Numbered from the stretch's first letter, positions 1-9,376 are shown. The stretch is DNA of 64,000 bases from Marinoscillum sp. MHG1-6 (GCF_024714475.1 NZ_JAMZMI010000001.1:496001-560000); one strand, 5' to 3'. The notes: generated from the sequence alone by a model not told the origin. Numbers and translations: made by a program.

Positions 1-522
1 AGACTGCCACTGACTCATCAAACCTACCTCGACACATTAACCAAATACAGGAACACTTTTCATCAAACCGATACCCTCAACATTGACTCATTAAAACTTA
101 TACAATACAGTATTCTTAACAGGCTATCAGAAACCGCATTCACCTTGAAGTTTAAACCAAATGCATTCATCTCTGTGCAAAACGACAGTAGCCAAGAACT
201 ACTATCTTCATATAAATATCCGGTACCAGAAAATTATGGTCAAATCAAGCTTTCGCTCTCCACCTCTGAACCCAGTTTTCTTGTTGAAATTCTCAATAAA
301 TCAGGTAATGTTTACACTACCAAATGGAATTGTACTACCTGTGCATTCCAAAATGTCCCTCCGGGAGAATACTTTATCCGCATCCTGATCGACAATAATC
401 AAAATGGCAAATGGGAAGTCGGAAATATCAATGAACTCATTGAACCAGAGGATGTTATAATATTCAGCGAGAAATCCATTTTACGAGCTAACTGGACCCT
501 GGAGCTCAAATATTCATTCTAA
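1..522 (+). CDS. Ig-like domain secreted protein, C-terminal part (5' truncated by window)
   Basis: The reading frame is open from base 1 to the TAA at 520-522, so this is the last 173 residues of a longer protein; the TTG at 145 is probably not the true start. The final section, with a Pro-Pro-Gly-Glu-Tyr turn followed by a strand and Asp-Asn-Asn-Gln-Asn-Gly-Lys-Trp, resembles the C-terminal carboxypeptidase-regulatory-like or Ig-like fold that ends Bacteroidota Big_5 Ig-like proteins. Such proteins are exported and often lipid-anchored, but the N-terminus is outside the window and cannot be checked. The coding strand is rich in C over G, unlike the genes that follow. Family assignment is by resemblance only. 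Confidence 0.6.
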   Translation, partial: RLPLTHQTYLDTLTKYRNTFHQTDTLNIDSLKLIQYSILNRLSETAFTLKFKPNAFISVQNDSSQELLSSYKYPVPENYGQIKLSLSTSEPSFLVEILNKSGNVYTTKWNCTTCAFQNVPPGEYFIRILIDNNQNGKWEVGNINELIEPEDVIIFSEKSILRANWTLELKYSF

Positions 523-904
523 TATACTGTTAATAATGAGTGGACATCCGTGGACAAATACCATAGTTATCCCAAATCTCTCCTTCAATAAACCAGAGAG
601 GCTAATAACTCCCCTTTTTTTAACAGCTATTCACAAGTTTCACTCACAATAAAATAAAATAATTTTCCCCAACATGTCATTCTTCCCTTATCCACAGTTT
701 TCTATAATCAACTAATAATCAAAAACTTACATAGGTATAGCATGTGGATTTCTCATTATTACCTCACCCTTCATCCACAAAAGAAATAATACAAAAAATT
801 AAGATATTCTTTTCCACATATCCACAGCATAACAGTAACAAAATTTCAATTCTTTAAGTAAATCTATTTTACTTAGCTATGTGTATAAGTTGAAATTTGA
901 CAGG
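523..904. other. Candidate chromosomal replication origin (oriC-like, gene-free, DnaA-box cluster)
   Basis: This is the only gene-free stretch over 300 bp in the window. It is strongly AT-rich and holds a perfect DnaA box TTATCCACA at 688-696 plus one-mismatch versions: CTATTCACA 627-635, TCATCCACA 771-779, TTTTCCACA 810-818 and ATATCCACA 818-826. A weaker inverted copy TGTGGATTT lies at 743-751. An A/T-only stretch around 649-666 could serve as the unwinding element. By hand count, the plus strand has more C than G before the region (about 76 G to 126 C in 1-540) and is roughly balanced after it (84 G to 77 C in 901-1320). dnaA is not in the window, which is common in this phylum. An alternative is a DnaA-regulated intergenic region. 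Confidence 0.6.
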
Positions 905-2707
905 ATGAAGATTCTCACGGGTTTTCTTATGATAATAACCTTTTGCGCAACAGCCCAGGTTGATCAGGCAAAGTTGGGCAATGAATATTTTCAAAAGGGT
1001 GAATTGCAAAAGGCAGAGGAGATTTATCAGGAACTCTACAAAAATCCAGCTGCTCTTCCTCTGATCTATAGTAATTACCTCGATTTGTTGTTAAGGTCAG
1101 AAGAACATAAATCCGCTGAAAGCCTCATAAAATCTGCACAAAAGTATTTCCCCTCGAACACTCAATATCAAGTTGGTTTACTCAAACTATATGAAGTAAG
1201 TAGTCAGACTGATGAGCAGGATAAGTACCTGAAAAAACTCCGTAAGGAATATGGGGATAACAATTTTGCATTGGCGAATTTGGCTAAATACATGGCCAAT
1301 CAACAGCTAAATGAATTTGCTATTGACTTCTATAAGGAAGCAAGAGAAATATCCAGAACCTCATATGCCTATGCGCTGGAATTGGCGGCACTTTATCGTG
1401 CTGAAGATATGCGTGATAGCATGATGGATGAATATCTTAATTATGCATCCATTAACACTCATGGTCTCGCTTATGTAAAAAACCTTTTTCAAAGTATACT
1501 CCAGGACGAACAGGATCAAAACTTTTTGGAACAAACCCTTATCCGAAGGATGCAGGATAACCCATCAGATATGATGTATCCGGACTTAATCATTTGGCTC
1601 GAGATCCAGCGCAAAAATTTTTACTCAGCTTTTATTCAGGCCAGAGCAATGGATAAAAGAATGAATAAACCGGGTGAAAAGTGTTTAAGTGTAGCCCGAA
1701 TTGCAATGGAAAATGAAGATTGGGATACGGCAATCCTAATATTTGAGTACGTCATAAAGAATTATGCTGACAGCAGAAATTACCCTTCGGCTCGAACGTT
1801 AAGTATCCAGGCTAGAGAGAATAAAGTAAAAAAGACTTACCCGGTAGATAAACAAGCTATCCGAATCTTGTCCGAAGAATATCAGCAATTGTACGATGAA
1901 TTAGGATCAAATCCGTATACGCTGGAAGCTATTAGAAGTAAAGCATTGTTACATGCATTTTATCTGGATGAAATTGATTCTGCGATTTCAAAATTGAATT
2001 TTGTAGTCTCCAATAGACGCTCACCTCCTAACCTAATCTCCAGAAGTAAATTGGATCTCGGAGATATTTACCTTTTGAGTAATGAACCCTGGGAATCCAC
2101 ATTACTTTATTCTCAGGTTGAAAAGTCAGACAAATCCTCGCCCGTGGGATATGAGGCAAAATTGAGAAATGCCAAGCTCAATTATTATACCGGAAATTTT
2201 GCTCTGGCAAAGGATCATTTGGATATTCTAAAAATGGCAACTACGAAGGAAATAGCCAATGATGCCATTGCTTTGAGCTTGCTCATACAAAACAATACGG
2301 TCTTTGACACCACTGATCTCATAATGCAGAAATACGCCAATATTGAGTTATTGGTTTTTCAAAATAGGAAGTCACAGGCTATAGATCAATTTGTAGAAAT
2401 GTTACAAAATTACCCGGACCATAGTTTGGTTGATGAGGTTCATTGGCAGCTCTCAAAGCTGAATCTGGAAATGGGAAATTTCCAAAAATCCATTGATCAT
2501 CTGGATCAAATCATTAACAATTTTTTTGATGATGTACTTGCCGATGATGCTCAATATCAGAAAGGAGTCATACTGGCGGATTATTTACATGATGATGAAA
2601 AAGCATTAAAAGTCTTAATCGATTTTCTAAAAAAACACCCGGGTAGCCTTTTCAGCGCTGAAGCAAGAAGCCGAGTTAGAGTATTGAGGGGGGACGAAAT
2701 TAATTAA
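905..2707 (+). CDS. Secreted tetratricopeptide-repeat protein
   Basis: A 600-residue protein built of helical TPR-like repeats, clearest near the N-terminus (Leu-Gly-Asn-Glu-Tyr-Phe-Gln-Lys-Gly-Glu) and in the last 100 residues. The frame is open from a GTG at 881, but the ATG at 905 gives a clean signal peptide (MKILTGFLMIITFCATAQ), so I place the start there. TPR proteins are protein-interaction scaffolds; a periplasmic or outer-membrane-associated location is likely. No enzymatic motif is seen. It lies immediately right of the candidate origin and 35 bp before the sigma-factor gene, so it could be co-transcribed with it. Its specific partner is unknown. Confidence 0.8.
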   Translation: MKILTGFLMIITFCATAQVDQAKLGNEYFQKGELQKAEEIYQELYKNPAALPLIYSNYLDLLLRSEEHKSAESLIKSAQKYFPSNTQYQVGLLKLYEVSSQTDEQDKYLKKLRKEYGDNNFALANLAKYMANQQLNEFAIDFYKEAREISRTSYAYALELAALYRAEDMRDSMMDEYLNYASINTHGLAYVKNLFQSILQDEQDQNFLEQTLIRRMQDNPSDMMYPDLIIWLEIQRKNFYSAFIQARAMDKRMNKPGEKCLSVARIAMENEDWDTAILIFEYVIKNYADSRNYPSARTLSIQARENKVKKTYPVDKQAIRILSEEYQQLYDELGSNPYTLEAIRSKALLHAFYLDEIDSAISKLNFVVSNRRSPPNLISRSKLDLGDIYLLSNEPWESTLLYSQVEKSDKSSPVGYEAKLRNAKLNYYTGNFALAKDHLDILKMATTKEIANDAIALSLLIQNNTVFDTTDLIMQKYANIELLVFQNRKSQAIDQFVEMLQNYPDHSLVDEVHWQLSKLNLEMGNFQKSIDHLDQIINNFFDDVLADDAQYQKGVILADYLHDDEKALKVLIDFLKKHPGSLFSAEARSRVRVLRGDEIN

Positions 2708-2742
2708 ATGAAACTTTGAATCTCATCTTGTCATCATAGCTC

Positions 2743-3273
2743 ATGAACTTAACCGATGAACGGGTCATATCTGCATTGTTTCAAGAACATTACCAATCCC
2801 TGGTCTCTTTTACTTTTCAATATGTCAGAGACAAGGATCTTTCAGAAGAACTCGTTCAGGAAGTGTTTGCAAAGCTTTGGGCCGATGGCTACAAGATAAA
2901 AATTCAAACTTCGGCTAAATCTTATTTATTGGGAGCGGTACGTAATGCGGCTCTTAATTATTTGAAACATGTCAAAGTGCAAAATACTTATGCACAGCAT
3001 CAAATGTATGTGGCGTCAAATGATGAGATCCAGGATTTTTTGGAATACGATGAACTGAAACTCAAATTGGAGCATGCCCTGAAACAACTTCCTGAGAAAT
3101 GTCGGGAAATATTTGAATTAAGCAGGTTTGAAGAAAAGAGATATAAGGAAATCGCGAACGAGCTTGGGATTTCGCTTAAAACCGTAGAAAATCAAATGGG
3201 TAAAGCGTTGAAAATATTGAGACAAGAACTAGGCGATTATTTACCAATTCTATTTTTTCTAATGATGAGATAG
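2743..3273 (+). CDS. ECF RNA polymerase sigma factor (FecI-like)
   Basis: 176 residues, the normal size for an extracytoplasmic-function sigma factor. Region 2 spans about residues 8-75 (LFQEHYQSLVSFTFQYV, then the Glu-Glu-Leu-Val-Gln-Glu-Val-Phe core-binding helix with Lys-Leu-Trp). Region 4 spans about 112-165, with LPEKCREIFELSRFE and a helix-turn-helix, Ile-Ala-Asn-Glu-Leu-Gly-Ile-Ser, for -35 recognition. The next gene encodes its likely FecR-type anti-sigma regulator, followed by STN and TonB-dependent receptor genes, so it probably drives transcription of this locus in response to a surface signal. The C-terminus ends in a short hydrophobic tail, which is slightly unusual. Confidence 0.93.
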   Translation: MNLTDERVISALFQEHYQSLVSFTFQYVRDKDLSEELVQEVFAKLWADGYKIKIQTSAKSYLLGAVRNAALNYLKHVKVQNTYAQHQMYVASNDEIQDFLEYDELKLKLEHALKQLPEKCREIFELSRFEEKRYKEIANELGISLKTVENQMGKALKILRQELGDYLPILFFLMMR

Positions 3274-3310
3274 GGGTAAGATAAAATCAAGTTGTCATAT
3301 TAAAGCAGAG

Positions 3311-4309
3311 ATGGATCAGGAACCAAAACATATTACCGAAGAACAGTGGGCAAGATATTTTGCGGGTGAATCCACAGATCAGGAGACTAATCAAATTGAG
3401 TCCTGGAGAGATGCATCAAGTAACAATGCCGATCTGTTTTTAGAATATTCATTACTCTGGGAAGATTTTGGAACAATCGGAAACAAGGAATTGACAGAAG
3501 TTTCGGTGGATATGGGCACTGCGTGGGAAAAAATCAAAGGCCAGAAGGAAATGATTGAAACCGAAATAACAGTGAGTTTTCCGTGGTTCAAAATTGCAGC
3601 GTCGATTCTGGTTGTGATGGGACTTTTCTTTGCTATCCGGCAGCTTAATCATGCTCCAAAAGATTTATTTGTTCAAACGCAGAATAATACAGAGTTCCTA
3701 CAACTGTCTGATGGATCTGAAATTCTACTCAATCGAAACTCCTCTCTTGAATATCCGGAGGAATTTTCAAATGAAAGAAAGGTGAAACTAACAGGGGAAG
3801 GATTTTTTGATGTTTCGCATGACCCTGATAAGCAATTTCTGATTACGATTGGAGAAGCCACGATCACGGTTTTAGGGACAGCATTTAATATAAAAAGTTC
3901 AGAGCTCGCGGATACAGTTTCAGTTTTGGTGTCACGAGGTAAAGTGCTTTTCGCCTTCAAGGATAAAGAGCAAATATTAACCCCCGGTCAGAAGGCCACG
4001 CTTTTTACTTCAACCCAGCAAATAATAATGCAGAACTCAGATCCTTCAGGGCTGGATGAGTTTTGGAGAACTCATCGACTTCAATTTAATGGTCAAAGTC
4101 TTCGGTATGTTGTCAAAGCTTTGACCAGAGCATATAATAAAAACATCCTTTTGAGTAAACCGGAATTGTCTAATTGCAGTCTAAGTGCGATTTTTGAAAA
4201 TGATTCGCTTAGCAATATTCTAGATGTTATCGCATTGACGTTGAATTTAGAAGTCAAAAGAGAAGGCTCGACAATTACTTTAAGTGGAGACGGATGCGAA
4301 CCCAATTAA
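3311..4309 (+). CDS. FecR-type anti-sigma factor
   Basis: 332 residues. A cytoplasmic N-terminal segment of about 90 residues is followed by one membrane helix (PWFKIAASILVVMGLFFAI, about 95-113), a periplasmic FecR domain (about 120-220, with LSDGSEILLNRNSSLEYP and the Gly-Glu-Gly-Phe-Phe-Asp-Val motif) and a C-terminal DUF4974-like domain (about 255-325). The family binds an ECF sigma factor on the inside and an STN domain on the periplasmic side. The 37 bp gap to the sigma gene and the 16 bp overlap with the following STN gene (4294-4309) indicate one transcription unit with translational coupling. Confidence 0.93.
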   Translation: MDQEPKHITEEQWARYFAGESTDQETNQIESWRDASSNNADLFLEYSLLWEDFGTIGNKELTEVSVDMGTAWEKIKGQKEMIETEITVSFPWFKIAASILVVMGLFFAIRQLNHAPKDLFVQTQNNTEFLQLSDGSEILLNRNSSLEYPEEFSNERKVKLTGEGFFDVSHDPDKQFLITIGEATITVLGTAFNIKSSELADTVSVLVSRGKVLFAFKDKEQILTPGQKATLFTSTQQIIMQNSDPSGLDEFWRTHRLQFNGQSLRYVVKALTRAYNKNILLSKPELSNCSLSAIFENDSLSNILDVIALTLNLEVKREGSTITLSGDGCEPN

Positions 4310-5874
4310 TCTGCCTGCTAATATTCATTACCATTTCAAAAGCAATGTCCCAACAGGCATTGGAACAAAAACTTTCGATTGAATTTGTAGAAACAGATTC
4401 GCAAACAGCAATCAATGAATTAATGCAAGCTTCGGGTTGGAAATTTTCGTATAATCCTGATTTTTTACCCGAATTACCCATAACAAAGTCCTATTCAGAC
4501 AAAACCATGGGTTATATACTTAATGATCTCTTGGGCGATGGATTTCAATACAAGATCCGTGGTTCTTATTTAATCATTCAGCATTTCCCGGTTCAGCATG
4601 AAAAGAAATCAATGAACGTTAAGGGTCGCGTGGTAGATGCCATAACAGGAGTAGAAATTCCGGATGTTTCTGTTTACGAGGTGAATCATTTGACAGCATC
4701 CCTAACAAGGCAGGACGGAACCTATGAGATTACTGCCCCAACTATCAACAAGTTTACCGTCCTGGCGATTTCCAAAGAAAACTATCAGGATACGGTTATC
4801 CGAATCTCGGAACTTGAACAGAATGCATTAACCCTTGAATTAAGACCTCAAACTTCGAAACCTGACTCCAATGACGATTCCAGGTTTTTTAAACTTTTAA
4901 AAAATAAGGAAGCAAAAAAGCACAACAGAAATATTTCGCTACAGGAGGTACGTCCTGTACAGTTTTCTTTACTGCCAGTTGCCGGCACTAATGGAGTTTT
5001 GAGCGGAAAGGTCGCCAATAATTTTTCCCTCAATTTAGTCGCAGGCTATTCGCATAGTTTACGCGGAGTGGAAATCGGAGGTGCAGTGAACATTGAAAAG
5101 GCCGATGTAAAAGGAGTGCAAATAGCCGGCGCTTCCAACCTGGTAGGATCAAGGGTGAAAGGTGTTCAAATTGCAGGGGCTACCAATACCAATTTGAACG
5201 AAGCGAGTGGGGTAATCATAGGCGGGGCTATGAACAGCAGCGGGGCAGCAAAAGGTGTACAAATTGCAGGCGCCTATAATTATGTAAAATATAAAATGGA
5301 AGGCTGGCAGGTTTCTGGAGGCATTAACTATGCTGGTGAGCTCAAAGGCGTCCAGTTAGGAATGGTGAATATTGCGAAAAAGGCGGATCAAGGTGTAATG
5401 ATTGGCGTGTTGAATATTAGTAAAACTGGTTTGCTTCGTTTAGAGTTGGAAAACAATGACCTAACCCAATACAACTTGAACTTAAAGTCAGGGGTGTATA
5501 AATTTTATTCCATCCTATCGGCAGGGATCTCTCCTTGTGGTAGCAATCCACTTTGGGGATATGGAATGGGTTTTGGCAGCCAAATCCTGAACAAAGAAAA
5601 ATACTACTTTGGCGCAGAAACTACTGTTAACACGCTTTTTCCGCTAGAGCGACATATCAGTGGAGTCACCCAGGATCAGCGATTGGCTTTACTTTTCGGT
5701 TATAAGTTTTTCGAGCACCTTTCAATAAATGCCGGTCCGGTTCTTCATTATTACATTTTTACCAACAAGCAACCTCAGAATCAAGAGTTTTATGATCGGC
5801 TAGGCTCTAGACCATTGGCCGAAGGCAACAATCAAAAACTCTGGATCGGTTACCGAGTTGCAATCGGCTTTTAA
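4294..5874 (+). CDS. STN-domain surface-repeat protein (STN + CarboxypepD_reg + LA_2272-type repeats)
   Basis: 526 residues with a signal peptide ending near MSQQA (residue 20). An STN (secretin/TonB N-terminal) domain lies at about 27-98 and a carboxypeptidase-regulatory-like domain (VKGRVVDAITGVEIPDVSVY) at about 109-190. A charged linker precedes about eight degenerate repeats of the type GVQIAGA-x-N (about 250-380), which resemble the LA_2272 family surface repeats, and then a beta-rich C-terminal region. In classical systems the STN domain is the N-terminal extension of the TonB receptor; here it sits on a separate protein. It overlaps the FecR gene by 16 bp, so it probably contacts FecR. 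This role is inferred from architecture and context. Confidence 0.8.
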   Translation: MRTQLICLLIFITISKAMSQQALEQKLSIEFVETDSQTAINELMQASGWKFSYNPDFLPELPITKSYSDKTMGYILNDLLGDGFQYKIRGSYLIIQHFPVQHEKKSMNVKGRVVDAITGVEIPDVSVYEVNHLTASLTRQDGTYEITAPTINKFTVLAISKENYQDTVIRISELEQNALTLELRPQTSKPDSNDDSRFFKLLKNKEAKKHNRNISLQEVRPVQFSLLPVAGTNGVLSGKVANNFSLNLVAGYSHSLRGVEIGGAVNIEKADVKGVQIAGASNLVGSRVKGVQIAGATNTNLNEASGVIIGGAMNSSGAAKGVQIAGAYNYVKYKMEGWQVSGGINYAGELKGVQLGMVNIAKKADQGVMIGVLNISKTGLLRLELENNDLTQYNLNLKSGVYKFYSILSAGISPCGSNPLWGYGMGFGSQILNKEKYYFGAETTVNTLFPLERHISGVTQDQRLALLFGYKFFEHLSINAGPVLHYYIFTNKQPQNQEFYDRLGSRPLAEGNNQKLWIGYRVAIGF

Positions 5875-5945
5875 AGAAAATTTTAACTCGCATAGGGGTA
5901 AATCCATTTTCAGTTTTCATGTAGGTGAATAAAAGAAAATTGAAA

Positions 5946-6968
5946 ATGAAAAAGACATTATTCCTCTCTTTGATCGCCCTGATTTCTTTCGGTCTATTGG
6001 CACAAGATGTATCTGATGAAATTTCCGTTGAAAGAAAACCAATTCAGATATCCGTAATTCCACCTCTTTCTATTGGAAAACTGACGGATCCATATATCTA
6101 CCATTTTTCTTTAAGCTGGATTGCCGGAGATAACTACGGTCTTCAAGGTCTGGAACTTGGAGGTGTTTTGAACATTACGAAAACAAATGCCGGTTATGCC
6201 CAATTTGCCGGAACGGCTAACTGGGTTAATAGAAAATTTACTGGGTTACAGGCAGCCGGGGCGTTCAACAGAAGTCGTACACTTAAGGGCGTTCAACTAA
6301 GTGGATTTCTAAATAGTTCGGAATTGACTTCCGGTGTGCAGGCAGCCGGAGCGATTAATCAAACAAAACAGCTGAATGGAGTCCAGATTTCCGGTTTATT
6401 AAATATTGCTAAATCAGTAAATGGAATACAGATTGGTATCATCAACATTGCGGATACAATCGAGCATGGATTAAGCATAGGTCTAATCAATGTGGTAAAA
6501 ATGGGACTTCATCATTTTGAATTAAGCTCTAATGATGTAGCCCAGGCACAACTCGCCTTCCGCTCTGGTGGGGATAATCTTTATGGCATCTTTTACGGGG
6601 GTGTTCGAACTCAGCATGATCCGCTTTTGACTGCGGGCCTTGGTTTTGGATCGAGATTTTGGTCTGCAAAGAACGAAGACATTTTTGGAACTATCGAAGT
6701 AATGGGAGGATCAATTACTTCCACTAAAGGATCATTCAAAAAGGATTTGAATTTACTCAACCGACTTGCTCTTAATGTCGGCTATCAATTTAACAAACGT
6801 ATTTCGGTGGTTGGCGGTCCTGCGCTTAATGTCTATGTCACTCAAGCTTATGATCAGCAATCCGAAGAATTTGGCTTCGACATTGGCCGAAACAATCTCA
6901 TGAGTAGTTCCTCTGATAAAACCAATGTGAGAATGTGGCTTGGCTATCAAGTCGGCTTCTGGTTTTAA
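5946..6968 (+). CDS. LA_2272-type surface-repeat protein, paralogue of the preceding gene product
   Basis: 340 residues starting at the ATG at 5946, which gives the signal peptide MKKTLFLSLIALISFGLLAQ; an in-frame GTG lies at 5925 but adds only charged residues. The body has repeats of the form GVQISG-x-LN and GLQAAGAFN, then a beta-rich C-terminal half. It is recognisably related to the repeat and C-terminal parts of the preceding protein, including GLGFGSRF and GPALNVYV blocks, but lacks the STN and CarboxypepD_reg domains. It lies 71 bp after that gene and 36 bp before the TonB-receptor gene, within the same apparent operon. Likely exported to the periplasm or outer membrane; function unknown. 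Confidence 0.75.
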   Translation: MKKTLFLSLIALISFGLLAQDVSDEISVERKPIQISVIPPLSIGKLTDPYIYHFSLSWIAGDNYGLQGLELGGVLNITKTNAGYAQFAGTANWVNRKFTGLQAAGAFNRSRTLKGVQLSGFLNSSELTSGVQAAGAINQTKQLNGVQISGLLNIAKSVNGIQIGIINIADTIEHGLSIGLINVVKMGLHHFELSSNDVAQAQLAFRSGGDNLYGIFYGGVRTQHDPLLTAGLGFGSRFWSAKNEDIFGTIEVMGGSITSTKGSFKKDLNLLNRLALNVGYQFNKRISVVGGPALNVYVTQAYDQQSEEFGFDIGRNNLMSSSSDKTNVRMWLGYQVGFWF

Positions 6969-7004
6969 TAAATCATTTCATCGCGAAACTTAAGATCCAA
7001 TAAC

Positions 7005-9341
7005 ATGAAAACAATCACATCTATATTCACATTGCTTATTTCCCTTTCTGTTTATTCGAAAGAATTTACCCAAACAATTCGTGGAACAATTCTCGATCAG
7101 GACACTCAAATGCCATTGATCGGAGCAACCGTTCAGGTAATAGATTCTGACCCTCTGATTGGTGCCATCACTGATATTAATGGAACATTTCGTATCGAAA
7201 AAGTGCCAGTGGGTCGTGCATCGCTATTTATTACCTTCATTGGCTACGAACAAAAAGTGATTCCCAATATTTTGATTACTTCTGCTAAGGAGGTGATTTT
7301 GAATATTGAAATTCAGGAATCTGTGGAAGACCTTGATGAGGTTGTGGTGACCGCCCAAAAAAGTAAGGACGAAGTATTGAATGAAATGGCCATGATCAGT
7401 GCACGTACTTTTTCGGTAGAAGAAACCCAACGCTACGCCGGTGCAATAAGTGATCCCGCCAGAATGGTATCGGCTTTTGCTGGCGTCACCGGGAATCAGG
7501 AAGGAAACAACGATATTGTGGTTCGCGGGAATTCATCCAAAGGCATTTTGTGGAAACTTGAGGGAATCGAAATACCAAACCCGAATCACTTTGCCAATGA
7601 GGGAACCACTGGTGGGCCAGTAAACTCTTTGAATAGCAATATGCTTTCTAACTCTGATTTTTTCTCGGGAGCCTTTGCTCCCGAATATGGCAATGCTCTT
7701 TCCGGAGTTTTTGATATGAAATTCAAAAAAGGAAACAACGAGCAAAGAGAATATACTACTTCAGCAAGTGTGTTCGGAATTGACTTCACAGCCGAAGGCC
7801 CGTTTGCCAAAAATTATAATGGGTCATATATCGTTAATTACCGCTATTCTTCCCTTCAATTACTTTCAGACATGGGCGTTCTGGATTTTGGAGGCGTGCC
7901 AAAATATCAGGATGCTTCGTTCAAAGTGGATTTGCCCATCAATAAGAAAAACTACATTTCGGTCTTTGGGCTTGGAGGTCTAAGCGGGATTTCGGTAGAG
8001 GAGGATGATGATGAGGGCAGGAGAATCTACCGTGGCCAAATGGATGCGGGCCTAGCTGTGCTCGGAGTCAACTACACACATTTCATCAACGACCAAGCAT
8101 TTGTGAGAAGCTTTGTTTCTACATCCGGTACGATTCTGGATGAAGAAAGTGATTTGCCGGAAGGAGATGCTAGCTATTTTAATTACCACAATAGTAAAAT
8201 CACCAAATCAGCGACGCGCCTGGGTAGTACTTTCAACTATAAATTCAATGCTAAACACAAAATTGAAGTTGGGGCTATTCTGAGTCATCAGACTTTTGAC
8301 GCAGTCATTAACCTGCTGGATTTCGAAACCGACATGATGGAAAACCTTTTGGATGATGATGGAAATGCCAATGTTACTCAGACTTTTACCACCTGGAAAT
8401 ACCGAATGAATGAAAACTGGACCATGATCACGGGCTTTCATTATCTGTATTATGACCTAAATAAAACTCAAAGCTTTGAGCCCCGGCTTGGATTCAGATA
8501 CCAAATCAATGAAAAACAGTCTGTTAATTTCGGAGCTGGAATCCATAGCAAACTGGAGCCGATCTCGATATATCTCAGTAAGTCAACTGACGGTCTTGGA
8601 AATACCATATTGCCAAACAAAGACCTAAAACCTGGCAAGGCCGCCCATTTTGTCGTTGGATATGATCGCTCATTGGGATCAAATACCCATTTCAAACTAG
8701 AAACTTATTACCAGCAACTTTATGATGTTCCGATAGAAAATGTTTCAGGAAGTACTTATTCACTACTTAACGAAACGGACTACTTTGAATATGTTCCATT
8801 AGAGAATAAAGGAACGGGTAGAAACTATGGAGCGGAGTTTACTTTAGAAAGATTCTTCAACAAAGGATTCTATTACATGTCTACACTTTCATTATATGAA
8901 TCTTTTTACACCCCGAAAGATGGAATCGAGCGTAAAACGGCATTCGATGGTAACTATGTGTTCAATGTTCTGGCTGGTAAGGAATTCGCCATTGGGGATC
9001 CTGCAAAAAGTAGAGTCTTGTTTTTAAACACCAAAACCTCATTAATCGGGGGTTCAAGATATACACCTATAGATGTGGCTGAGAGCAGAAGGATCGGTAC
9101 TGAAGTGCGGGATGAAACAGATCCTTTTGGTAAAAAGGGCGATGATATTTTCTTTGTCAACTTTTCGATCGGGACCCGTCGCAACAAGGCCAACCGAACA
9201 AGTGAATTTAAAATTGATATTACTAACCTGACCAATAATCAGGGAACCGTCAATGAATACTTCATTGAAGCAACTGGAGAAATCGAAAAATCTACACAGC
9301 TGCCATTCCTTCCCAACATTGTTTATACCCTAAAATTCTAA
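7005..9341 (+). CDS. TonB-dependent receptor with CarboxypepD_reg domain
   Basis: 778 residues with a signal peptide of about 19 residues. A carboxypeptidase-regulatory-like domain (TIRGTILDQDTQMPLIGATV) lies at about 24-110, a TonB-box-like stretch around LDEVVVTAQ, a plug domain at about 135-240 (NNDIVVRGNSSKGILWKLEG) and a 22-strand-type barrel ending in the aromatic C-terminus Thr-Leu-Lys-Phe. The protein imports a bulky ligand across the outer membrane using TonB energy; the substrate is not evident and no SusD partner is present. It lacks its own STN domain, which is instead encoded two genes upstream. It is the last gene of the sigma/FecR locus. Confidence 0.92.
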   Translation: MKTITSIFTLLISLSVYSKEFTQTIRGTILDQDTQMPLIGATVQVIDSDPLIGAITDINGTFRIEKVPVGRASLFITFIGYEQKVIPNILITSAKEVILNIEIQESVEDLDEVVVTAQKSKDEVLNEMAMISARTFSVEETQRYAGAISDPARMVSAFAGVTGNQEGNNDIVVRGNSSKGILWKLEGIEIPNPNHFANEGTTGGPVNSLNSNMLSNSDFFSGAFAPEYGNALSGVFDMKFKKGNNEQREYTTSASVFGIDFTAEGPFAKNYNGSYIVNYRYSSLQLLSDMGVLDFGGVPKYQDASFKVDLPINKKNYISVFGLGGLSGISVEEDDDEGRRIYRGQMDAGLAVLGVNYTHFINDQAFVRSFVSTSGTILDEESDLPEGDASYFNYHNSKITKSATRLGSTFNYKFNAKHKIEVGAILSHQTFDAVINLLDFETDMMENLLDDDGNANVTQTFTTWKYRMNENWTMITGFHYLYYDLNKTQSFEPRLGFRYQINEKQSVNFGAGIHSKLEPISIYLSKSTDGLGNTILPNKDLKPGKAAHFVVGYDRSLGSNTHFKLETYYQQLYDVPIENVSGSTYSLLNETDYFEYVPLENKGTGRNYGAEFTLERFFNKGFYYMSTLSLYESFYTPKDGIERKTAFDGNYVFNVLAGKEFAIGDPAKSRVLFLNTKTSLIGGSRYTPIDVAESRRIGTEVRDETDPFGKKGDDIFFVNFSIGTRRNKANRTSEFKIDITNLTNNQGTVNEYFIEATGEIEKSTQLPFLPNIVYTLKF

Positions 9342-9353
9342 AAGCAATGATTC

Positions 9354-9376
9354 GCACGGGTGCACTGCATCCGTGC
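9354..9376. terminator. Inverted repeat after TonB-receptor gene, possible terminator
   Basis: GCACGGGTGCA (9354-9364) and TGCATCCGTGC (9366-9376) can pair over 11 positions with one G-U pair. It starts 12 bp after the receptor stop codon. Only a short pyrimidine run (CTTCTT) follows, so it is a weak terminator at best, or an RNA 3'-end stabiliser. Confidence 0.45.

Noticed and set aside
5080-5420. Repeated GVQIAGA-like units considered as DNA tandem repeats or CRISPR
   Set aside because: The repetition is at protein level inside one ORF, the DNA copies differ, and there are no regular spacers.
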